Of a stretch of DNA of 64,000 nt, positions 62,501-64,000 are shown one piece after another (position 1 is the first letter of the stretch; the number at the start of each line of letters is the position of its first letter). Location: positions 368,820 through 432,819 of the forward strand of contig JAWRVZ010000214.1 of assembly GCA_037043235.1 (NCBI GenBank), written 5' to 3'. The notes beneath the pieces were generated by a model, which saw only the letters and a program-made list of their open reading frames with translations, was not told the DNA's origin and searched no databases. The stretch comes from Rhodeus uyekii. Its lineage: Eukaryota; Chordata; Actinopteri; Cypriniformes; Acheilognathidae. Made by a program: the position numbers and the translations under genes.

Positions 62501-63809
62501 GAAAAGTGAACGCATTTGGCAGATGTTTTTATCCAAAGCGACTTGCATTGCATTCAAGGAACACATTGAATCAGGTCTTGATTTCCCTGGGATCGAACCC
62601 ATGACCTTGGCGTTGTGAACAACAATGCTCTACTAACTGAGCTACAGGAAAATGGGATTAAATATTGCAGATTATTTTTGGCTCTGATCATAAATGATGT
62701 AATTGTTGGTTCCAGGCGCGGAATAAGTCCGGCCATGTGGGCTATGTTCCAGAGAAGTACCTGCAGTTCCCCACGTCCAATAGCGTTCTGAGCATGCTCC
62801 AGTCCCTCGCCGCTCTGGACGCGCGCTCACACTCCTCCAGCAACTCCACCGAGCCTGAGCTGGCATCAGGCAGCTTCAACGGAGACAGCAGCAGTGAGTC
62901 AAACGCACACACACACACGACAGGGAGTGATGTGTGAGTGATAATGTGAGTCACAATGCAAAAAATATTCATTCTGCCTTTTATTAATAAAAATGTGTCA
63001 AAAGCACTATGCTACTACCATTTTGTTGTGTTTTGGGACATGCTCACGTTTCTCACAATCAGGGGATTTTAAAATGTACTGACTGAAAAATAATTAAATT
63101 CTAATAATACTATCTCTATTAGTAATCTTGAAATAATGTATCACTGTTTCCACAAAAATATGATGCAGCATAACTGTTTTCAACTTTGATAATAGTAAGA
63201 TATTTTTCTTGAGCAGCAAATTATCATATTAGAATGATTTCTGTAAAATCATGTGACCCTGAAGACTGGAGTAATGATGCTGAAAATTCAACTTTACATC
63301 ATAGGAATAAATGACATTTTTAAATGTATTAAAATAGTGAATATAACAGTTCTTTTATATTAAAATAATGTTTTACAATATTACTGTTTTCACTGTATTT
63401 TTATCAAAGAGATTTAGCTTTGTTGAGCAGAAGAGACTTGTTTCAAAAACATTACCAATCTTACCGCCCCCACACTAGGGATCTTGTGCCTTCAAGATGT
63501 CTCCGACATATTTAGAAGAACTCTAAAGGACTAGCCATTTCTCACCTATTAATAACCCCTTTTCTTTCTTTTCCTTTGTCACTCCCAGTGAGTTTTGTTA
63601 AGGCCATGTACGACTATGAGGGTCAGACAGATGACGAGTTGTCATTCCCCGAGGGAGCCATCATCCGCATCCTCAACAAGGACAACCAGGAGGATGACGG
63701 CTTCTGGGAGGGAGAATTTAACGGTCGAGTGGGTGTCTTTCCGTCTGTGCTGGTGGAGGACCTGACAGCCTCAGAAAATGGAGACACTCACTGGGGAACG
63801 GATGCACAG
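12445..63809 (+). CDS. fchsd2: FCHSD2 (F-BAR and double SH3 domains protein 2), partial, 15 exons
   Basis: Join of 12445-12490, 34384-34463, 34975-35119, 35224-35357, 38349-38403, 39390-39518, 47985-48107, 48644-48739, 53405-53521, 53940-54044, 56921-57082, 59988-60122, 61526-61609, 62716-62893 and 63589-63809 (1810 bases: one base of a split codon plus 603 codons). All introns are GT-AG and all phases match. Order along the product: F-BAR region about residues 1-240, helical region to about 385, acidic/Ser linker about 402-427 with SSSSPSGT, SH3-1 about 436-488 and SH3-2 about 533-587. The second SH3 and linker match vertebrate FCHSD2, recalled from memory, almost residue for residue. Family role: a membrane-binding F-BAR adaptor at clathrin-coated pits that promotes WASP/Arp2/3 actin assembly. 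FCHSD1 is the alternative, but the SH3-2 and TEEHSLNKEARKWATRVARE blocks favour FCHSD2. Both ends are missing: about 40 N-terminal residues and the proline-rich tail. Confidence 0.96.
15373..16160 (+). mobile_element. Pogo-like element, TA-flanked, decayed
   Basis: Inverted ends CAGTGGAACCCACTTATCTC and (right, reversed) CAGTGGAACCCGGTTATGTC, flanked by TA at 15371-15372 and 16161-16162. A short remnant near 15443 reads MPGGVKRKLDNQSIEKKYEI, similar to the N-terminus of pogo/Tigger transposases, then hits stops. The 3' half (15710-16020) is shared with 26646-27425 and, inverted, with 42900-43040. Confidence 0.65.
16300..16850. promoter_or_regulatory. Unique intronic block, candidate conserved regulatory DNA
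   Basis: Directly after the pogo-like element. Has atgcaaattgcaattaagct, gttaatgagcagaggacagg with an E-box CAGGTG, and gtgtaattaattc. Open on the + strand for 151 codons but with no recognisable protein and no splice-consistent link to fchsd2. Confidence 0.3.
18630..18990 (+). repeat. 'AGTTCACCC' MITE-like repeat
   Basis: Begins agttcacccaaaaatgaaag, then ttctgtcattttgctcaccc and catgttgctccaaacctata. Right end not clearly defined. Confidence 0.6.
20340..20448. repeat. CA/TG microsatellite cluster
   Basis: Short CA run (20354-20368), then a TG run (20390-20431), followed by atagatatatatatgagaga. Includes an atgcatgtatatacatgcat palindrome at 20332-20352. Confidence 0.9.
20850..21215. promoter_or_regulatory. 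CpG-rich intronic element, candidate enhancer or internal promoter
   Basis: 20850-21060 is unusually CpG-rich for this window (roughly 18 CpG by eye). It carries an octamer-like ATTTGCATAA (20965-20974), a GC box gggcggg (about 20995), and CCAAT in gccgccaatggtcgg. Next come homeodomain-type sites (gctaatgaataaattgatta; gttaatgag). A perfect donor-like GTGAGT lies at 21205. Function is inferred only. Confidence 0.4.
22048..22800 (+). repeat. Two adjacent copies of the high-copy cyprinid repeat
   Basis: 22048-22325 carries attcagtatggatgcattaa, caaataaatgctgttc and gcagcaaatcagcattagaa. A second copy, about 22440-22800, repeats the same order and ends at gcagccttggtgaacagaag. An AAT run lies at 22275-22294. 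The two partial copies in the same orientation suggest insertion next to, or into, an earlier copy. Confidence 0.65.
25965..26160 (+). repeat. High-copy cyprinid repeat, partial, next to a hairpin
   Basis: Contains ttattcagcaagaatgcatt, then atgtgactctgaagacttga and atgatgctgaaaat. The 3' part is replaced by a perfect inverted repeat at 26136-26175. Confidence 0.65.
26136..26175. repeat. Perfect 17-bp inverted repeat (hairpin)
   Basis: Arms GATATCTCAACAATAAA (26136-26152) and its reverse complement (26159-26175) around a 6-base T-rich loop. Further GAGATAT units follow at 26183 and 26200. Confidence 0.8.
26646..27425 (+). mobile_element. Second copy of the 15.4 kb pogo-like family
   Basis: Left end CAGTGGAGTTCACTTATCTC and CGGTTAACTTGCC resemble the left end at 15373. 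The right part, from ttatgagcgaatgtgt (27157) to tgttagttggtgcacatatg, is closely similar to 15715-15905. The right terminus is degenerate after aacccccaaggctg. Central sequence differs, so the two copies carry different deletions. Confidence 0.6.
27525..28000 (+). repeat. High-copy cyprinid repeat, near full length
   Basis: Shows, in order, gtgtattgaattgataaaaa, ttcaaataaatgcggttc, caaatcagcattttagaatg, gatcatgtgactctgaagac and tggagtaatgatgctgaaaa. Confidence 0.7.
29911..30053 (-). repeat. tRNA-derived SINE, antisense
   Basis: Reverse B box in ccctgggatcaaacccaaga, reverse A box near gctctactgattgagctaca, tail tttacatttatgcttttggc. Read on the minus strand it runs tRNA head to tail. It sits inside an intron, so it is not a tRNA gene. 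Confidence 0.75.
31425..31445. repeat. Poly-A tract
   Basis: 21 consecutive A. No retroposon body recognised upstream. Confidence 0.9.
32634..32652. promoter_or_regulatory. E-box (CACGTG) overlapping an RFX X-box (GTTGCCATGACAAC)
   Basis: CACGTG at 32634-32639 shares its last G with GTTGCCATGACAAC at 32639-32652, which differs from the palindromic X-box GTTGCCATGGCAAC at one position. The surroundings (32540-32990) are unique and GC-richer than average. Binding is not shown. Confidence 0.45.
34384..34463 (+). CDS. fchsd2: fchsd2 exon w2 (F-BAR)
   Basis: 80 bases between acceptor atttcag and donor gtgaat. Reads ALQKLASQYLKRDWPGIKPD and continues to DQRTDY, then two bases of an Arg codon. The LASQYLKRDWPG motif is diagnostic of FCHSD2. 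It follows the largest intron and begins the five-exon F-BAR cluster. Confidence 0.96.
34464..34974 (+). other. fchsd2 intron, 511 bases
   Basis: Donor gtgaat, acceptor gctgtag. AT-rich; no repeat or RNA recognised. Confidence 0.85.
34975..35119 (+). CDS. fchsd2: fchsd2 exon w3 (F-BAR)
   Basis: 145 bases, acceptor gctgtag, donor gtacga. Completes the split Arg, then reads NVYGVWRAYLEGTVQVTQSR through ENYKNEISDPAKTVR to KEQQLKK. Human FCHSD2 has YPVWKSFLEGTMQVAQSR here, so substitution is moderate but the helix pattern and length are kept. The reverse-strand open frame over this exon is a shadow. Confidence 0.95.
35224..35357 (+). CDS. fchsd2: fchsd2 exon w4 (F-BAR)
   Basis: 134 bases, acceptor cccgcag, donor gtaagc. 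Reads CIEQLGRIQAELQDSVKDLA, then KSKKKYFELEQMAQAVREKA and DIES, ending with two bases of a Lys codon. Highly charged heptad-like helix of the F-BAR dimer core. The intron before it is only 104 bases, the shortest in the window. Confidence 0.96.
35612..36140. repeat. 'AGTTCACCC' MITE-like repeat, both ends present
   Basis: Left end acttcacccacaaaataaaa, then ctcacgctcatgtcattcca; right end tatttggtgaactaacactt with the final ttaaa. About 530 bases, non-coding. Confidence 0.6.
36152..36294 (-). repeat. tRNA-derived SINE, antisense, strongly diverged
   Basis: Tail ggatttagcagacactttta, then tgacttacattacactcaat; head remnants cactgggaattgaggccatg and tgtttgagatacaggga match the other copies at lower identity. 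Confidence 0.55.
38349..38403 (+). CDS. fchsd2: fchsd2 exon w5 (F-BAR)
   Basis: 55 bases, acceptor ctctcag, donor gtaaac. Completes the split Lys, then encodes SKLGLFQSRISLQKASVK, almost identical to the mammalian SKLSLFQSRISLQKASVK. Ends in phase 0. Confidence 0.96.
38535..39335. repeat. MITE-like repeat carrying a Tc1-like insertion
   Basis: Left part attaaaggattaatgaaacc and aaaaattcatattttactca; right part tctggatgaactttcccttt. Between them, 38654-39146 is a small Tc1-like element. The copy lies in the intron just before exon w6. Confidence 0.5.
38654..39146. mobile_element. Short Tc1/mariner-like element (GAGCCA...TTATGACCAC ends)
   Basis: Left end gatgagccaaaaaattatga and right end tcataatgttttggctcatt are inverted copies (ATGAGCCAAAA..TTATGACCA type). 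About 490 bases, non-coding, an internally deleted derivative of a family common in fish. Confidence 0.65.
39390..39518 (+). CDS. fchsd2: fchsd2 exon w6 (F-BAR)
   Basis: 129 bases, phase 0 at both ends; acceptor gtttcag, donor gtgagc. Encodes LKAKRSDCNSKATHARNEYL, then LTLAAANAHHDRYYQTDLVN and CIK. The ATHARNEYLLTLAAANAH segment is the strongly conserved F-BAR helix of the nervous-wreck family. An 8.5 kb repeat-rich intron follows. Confidence 0.97.
40651..41978 (+). mobile_element. Tc1-like transposon with long inverted ends, internally deleted
   Basis: Ends atcaaaagtgtttgcccc and ttaaacactttttcac are inverted, and the inversion extends inward (gtgcagtttttaaatgaagg against ttaaaaactgcatttaaa). 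Transposase remains: 41007-41320 reads MLRSTEIQEQMRKKAIDIYK ... SGRPTKITPRAQQQ (paired-box-like DNA-binding region); after a frameshift LHDRVPRQKPLLRKKNIKAS. The first catalytic Asp region is deleted, GSVMVWGCFAASGSGRLAVM remains near 41470, and a second-Asp-like KQDNDQKH near 41595. A T run (40677-40693) lies in the left end. Confidence 0.8.
42005..42380. repeat. GC-richer repeat-like block, possibly a solo LTR
   Basis: Contains ggctgcagcccctcacgacg, cgctcctccttttatgcttt and cgctcctccgtgagatacga, which I associate with a repeated fish sequence. No terminal duplications defined. Class uncertain. Confidence 0.3.
42459..43100 (-). mobile_element. Chimeric pogo-like element, one end only
   Basis: The end CAGTGGAGTTCGGTTATGTC after TA (42457-42458) matches the right end of the 15.4 kb family, so the element is inverted. 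42920-43010 matches 15950-16020 in reverse. The middle (42600-42850) matches 51955-52130 of a different element. The opposite terminus is missing. The 165-codon minus-strand open frame here has no recognised domain. Confidence 0.55.
43905..44243. repeat. Palindromic repeat with a SINE in its centre
   Basis: Left arm 43925-43985 (taatcacatatgaaataaac, then atgtaatatatgtatattta) and right arm 44180-44243 (taaatatacatatattatgt, then gtttatttcatatgtgatt) are reverse complements with small gaps. Flanking gtgctgtcaaattgattaat is typical of a palindromic cyprinid repeat. The sense SINE occupies the loop. Confidence 0.7.
44020..44176 (+). repeat. tRNA-derived SINE, sense
   Basis: A-box region tagctacgtcagtagag (44029-44045), B box GGTTCGATCC (44074-44083), tail gtcgctttggataaaagcat then ctgccaaatgcaaa. 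The only sense copy of six. It sits in the centre of a palindromic repeat. Confidence 0.75.
45970..46390 (+). repeat. High-copy cyprinid repeat interrupted by a SINE
   Basis: Left part ends tgtattaaattgatcaaa; the family's next bases, agtgactgtaaagat, resume after 46150. The intervening 46016-46147 is a reverse-orientation tRNA-derived SINE. The right part continues ttgaactttctatt and ends in attacaggaataaattac. Confidence 0.75.
46016..46147 (-). repeat. tRNA-derived SINE, antisense, inside a repeat
   Basis: Tail tgcatttgacagatgctttt, reverse B box ctgggaatcaaacccatgac, end acctacaggaaag. Interrupts the high-copy repeat 45970-46390. Confidence 0.75.
47985..48107 (+). CDS. fchsd2: fchsd2 exon w7 (end of F-BAR)
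   Basis: 123 bases, phase 0 both ends; acceptor tctttag, donor gtgagt. Encodes GLEGNVYDHVKDYLISFCRT and continues ELEAFQAIHSTFQFLLEKSS R. Human has ALDGNVYDHLKDYLIAFSRT, so the first residue, split by the boundary, and a Ser-to-Cys change differ. Helical, close to the C-terminal edge of the F-BAR domain. Confidence 0.96.
48388..48581. repeat. 'AGTTCACCC' MITE-like repeat, short copy
   Basis: Left end aaagggatagtctattctgt and right end ttaggtgaactctcccttta are inverted ends of the same family. The roughly 190-base copy fills over a third of the intron before exon w8. Confidence 0.65.
48644..48739 (+). CDS. fchsd2: fchsd2 exon w8
   Basis: 96 bases, phase 0 both ends; acceptor gttcag, donor gtgagt. 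Encodes VMQDFNQQLFLQENPVFHKA and continues QDFQFQPSDSDT. The FQFQP.DSDT block matches FCHSD2. It precedes the 4.7 kb intron that carries the candidate cassette exon at 50601-50675. Confidence 0.96.
48810..49010 (+). repeat. High-copy cyprinid repeat, rearranged fragment
   Basis: Begins aagaaattaatacttttatt and aacaaggatgcattaaattg, reaches tatttcaagaataaatg, then jumps to the 3' segment tttgatcaaataaatgcaga. The centre is deleted. Confidence 0.65.
50601..50675 (+). CDS. Candidate alternative (cassette) exon of fchsd2
   Basis: A 75-base segment starts after a pyrimidine-rich acceptor (ctttccttcctctctggctcag region) and ends CAG before gtacca. It is open in the frame carried from exon w8, has phase 0 at both ends, and encodes 25 residues beginning TLSSVQQLVDIEPSAV and ending VMRMTLAQ. 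Inclusion would insert these between DSDT and SRQLESETG without disturbing the frame. The donor is weak after its first three bases (gtacca against gtaagt). I do not remember this segment in canonical FCHSD2, so it is inferred to be optional, tissue-specific or fish-specific. It could also be a chance open stretch. Confidence 0.5.
51768..52312. mobile_element. Pogo-like non-autonomous element with TAC(C)GTATTTT ends
   Basis: Left end tacgtattttaccttaagta, right end gctggaaaatacggta, inverted. Subterminal repeats gataatccgcaccctcatat and tagcccgcacccttatataa are related. It contains ccctcatggcagcacagcca with CCAAT motifs and no transposase. About 545 bases. Confidence 0.65.
52375..52805 (-). 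repeat. High-copy cyprinid repeat, reverse orientation
   Basis: Opens caccaaggctacatttactt and includes gtgtcacgtgatccatcaga and attctaatatgctgat, the reverse complement of the family's right half, then left-half sequence to about 52805. Confidence 0.7.
53405..53521 (+). CDS. fchsd2: fchsd2 exon w9
   Basis: 117 bases, phase 0 both ends; acceptor gttttag, donor gtaaga. Encodes SRQLESETGTTEEHSLNKEA, then RKWATRVAREHKNIIHYKR. This is one of the most conserved FCHSD2 segments: the first 35 residues look identical to the human protein. It lies in the helical region after the F-BAR domain. Confidence 0.97.
53940..54044 (+). CDS. fchsd2: fchsd2 exon w10
   Basis: 105 bases, phase 0 both ends; acceptor atggcag, donor gtgatg. 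Encodes ALEECETLGTPPTEQSRIEL and continues EFRIEEAKENIRRAE. The first half is poorly conserved against mammals (human VLNDLECHGAAVSEQSRAEL); the second half, a charged helix, is well conserved. The donor is non-consensus from +4 on. Confidence 0.94.
54045..56920 (+). other. fchsd2 intron, 2.9 kb
   Basis: AT-rich. Contains a TC tract (54467-54487), MITE-family fragments (about 54635-55020) and a long TA microsatellite (56487-56565). 55600-55900 is open in one frame but has no recognisable protein. Confidence 0.75.
56487..56565. repeat. (TA)n microsatellite
   Basis: About 78 bases of uninterrupted TA in the intron before exon w11. Confidence 0.95.
56921..57082 (+). CDS. fchsd2: fchsd2 exon w11
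   Basis: 162 bases, phase 0 both ends; acceptor cttttcag, donor gtgagc. Encodes TIKLKAEARLDLLRQVGVSV, then DTWLKSAMNQVMEELENERW and ASLPALTTHDLSLS. The first 40 residues match FCHSD2 closely; the last 14 are the start of a variable linker. Confidence 0.97.
57469..58672. mobile_element. hAT element with perfect 8-base target duplication
   Basis: Terminal inverted repeats CAGGGGTCGCCAAC and GTTGGCGACCCCTG (14 of 14) are flanked by CTTTAATT at 57461-57468 and again at 58673-58680. 1204 bases. It contains a second hAT-like insertion (57824-58586), which accounts for most of its interior. Confidence 0.85.
57824..58586 (-). mobile_element. Inner hAT (Charlie-like) element with transposase remnant
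   Basis: Left end cagtgtttttcaaccttttt, right end ctctcacggcactctag, flanked by agctattc and agctattt (7 of 8). On the minus strand around 58010-58135 it encodes IYPHLKPLSKLFLCTPASVP and CERMFSKSGEIV, the hAT C-terminal dimerisation motif. The rest of the transposase is deleted. Confidence 0.7.
58688..58840 (-). repeat. tRNA-derived SINE, antisense
   Basis: Tail catttggcagacgcttttat and caaagtgacttacattgcat, reverse B box tgggaatcgaacccatgacc, reverse A box near tttgagctacaggaaag. It begins a few bases after the outer hAT element ends. Confidence 0.8.
59988..60122 (+). CDS. fchsd2: fchsd2 exon w12 (acidic linker and start of SH3-1)
   Basis: 135 bases, phase 0 both ends; acceptor tctgtag, donor gtaaaa. 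Encodes the acidic stretch TTVDLDREEGEELEENMETY, then DDSSSSPSGTLRNYPLTCKV and LYSYK. VLYSYK is the ALYDY-like first strand of SH3-1. A downstream AG at 59993-59994 was rejected as acceptor because it breaks the frame. Confidence 0.95.
60123..61525 (+). other. fchsd2 intron, 1.4 kb
   Basis: Very AT-rich to about 61000. The last 288 bases (61238-61525) have no stop in the frame of the following exon. No repeat family recognised with confidence. Confidence 0.75.
61526..61609 (+). CDS. fchsd2: fchsd2 exon w13 (SH3-1 core)
   Basis: 84 bases, phase 0 both ends; acceptor ctcccag, donor gtaaac. Encodes ASQPDELTIDEHEMLEVIED and GDMEDWVK. It supplies the acidic RT-loop region (QPDELTIDEHE) and the first Trp of the binding groove (W468 in window numbering); the usual second Trp is Val. 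The intron upstream is open in this frame for 288 bases, noted separately. Confidence 0.97.
61985..62200. repeat. Teleost dispersed repeat fragment
   Basis: Begins atccaaagcgacttacaaat and gagttcaacaatagaaccaa, then acaagtcccagttagtttta and tcttgaaaatggctagact, a recognisable but unnamed fish repeat order. It adjoins the LINE fragment. Confidence 0.45.
62200..62440 (-). mobile_element. L2-type LINE reverse-transcriptase fragment
   Basis: On the minus strand, frames joined across a frameshift read LVLSSRDYCN, then ALLAGLLRCTINPLQLIQNV and ASRVIF, the C-terminal reverse-transcriptase region of L2-like LINEs. Short and frameshifted, so a relic. Confidence 0.6.
62511..62652 (-). repeat. tRNA-derived SINE, antisense
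   Basis: Tail cgcatttggcagatgttttt and atccaaagcgacttgcattg, reverse B box ctgggatcgaacccatgacc, reverse A box ctctactaactgagctacag. It ends 63 bases before exon w14 and appears the least diverged copy. Confidence 0.8.
62716..62893 (+). CDS. fchsd2: fchsd2 exon w14 (end of SH3-1 and inter-SH3 linker)
   Basis: 178 bases, acceptor ttccag, donor gtgagt. Encodes ARNKSGHVGYVPEKYLQFPT, where GYVPEKYL is the closing SH3 motif with the conserved Pro and Tyr. It continues through LSMLQSLAALDARSHSSSNS to GSFNGDSS, a Ser-rich linker, and ends with one base of a Met codon completed by the next exon. Confidence 0.96.
63105..63455 (+). repeat. High-copy cyprinid repeat in the SH3-2 upstream intron
   Basis: Contains gtatcactgtttccacaaaa, ttgagcagcaaattatcata, atcatgtgaccctgaagact, ggagtaatgatgctgaaaat and ttgagcagaagagacttg. 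It ends about 130 bases before exon w15. Confidence 0.7.
63589..63809 (+). CDS. fchsd2: fchsd2 exon w15 (SH3-2)
   Basis: 221 bases, acceptor actcccag, donor gtagga. Completes the split Met, then encodes SFVKAMYDYEGQTDDELSFP, EGAIIRILNKDNQEDDGFWE and GEFNGRVGVFPSVLVEDLTA, ending GTDAQ. A complete SH3 fold: AMYDY, acidic RT loop, Trp569 in DGFWEGE, and VGVFPSVLVEDL closing. In mammals SH3-2 binds intersectin and is needed for recruitment to endocytic sites. The remaining proline-rich tail is outside the window. Confidence 0.98.
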
Positions 63810-64000
63810 GTAGGACATCCAAATCTTGCTCTGACTAGTAAATGACCATAAGACTCTGTGTCCACACTTATTGTGCGTTTTTGAGTGGGTTTGATGTCTG
63901 AGGCCCGCCGTTGATTACAGGGGTGGACGCTTCCTTCCTGTAATCAATGTGATCCGGGGTTGTGCCAGATCAAAGCCTTTCTCATTATCCTAATCTTGTG

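Overview
The window is intronic and exonic DNA from a ray-finned fish, most likely a cyprinid. Three things point there. The gene present is a vertebrate-type split gene with GT-AG introns. The DNA is AT-rich and full of CA/TA microsatellites. The dispersed repeats are typical of cyprinid genomes: tRNA-headed SINEs with a TTTTATCCAAAGCGACTTACA-like tail, Tc1, pogo-like and hAT relics, and a high-copy repeat containing GGATCATGTGACACTGAAGA-like sequence. Nothing bacterial, viral, ribosomal or CRISPR-like was seen.

One protein-coding gene is supported, on the + strand across most of the window: the fish orthologue of FCHSD2 (F-BAR and double SH3 domains protein 2, vertebrate nervous-wreck family). 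Fifteen coding exons at 12445-63809 splice in one frame with no internal stop, giving 603 residues plus one split Arg codon at the start. They encode nearly all of the F-BAR domain, the following helical region, an acidic/serine linker, SH3-1 and SH3-2. The first roughly 40 residues lie upstream of base 1, or in an exon I could not find. The proline-rich tail of roughly 100 residues lies beyond base 64000. A further 75-base, frame-neutral candidate exon (50601-50675) has good splice context and would add 25 residues between the F-BAR region and the conserved SRQLESETGTTEEHS block. I do not recall it in canonical mammalian FCHSD2.

Layout: 1-12444 is upstream intron, rich in repeats. 12445-12490 is the first visible exon. 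12491-34383 is a 21.9 kb intron holding transposon relics and several unique stretches that look like conserved regulatory DNA; the best are a CpG-rich, homeodomain-site-rich block near 20.85-21.21 kb and an E-box/RFX X-box at 32.63 kb. 34384-39518 holds five F-BAR exons. 39519-47984 is an 8.5 kb intron with a Tc1 copy, a chimeric pogo-like element and two SINEs. 47985-57082 holds the rest of the F-BAR/helical exons and the candidate cassette exon. 57083-59987 holds a hAT-inside-hAT nest with clear target duplications. 59988-63809 holds the SH3 exons.

The exons make one membrane-shaping, actin-regulating adaptor. The F-BAR domain binds and bends membrane, and the SH3 domains couple to intersectin and WASP-family proteins in endocytosis (known for the family, not shown by this sequence). 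The rest of the window is intron: high-copy repeats, many of them nested, separated by unique DNA.
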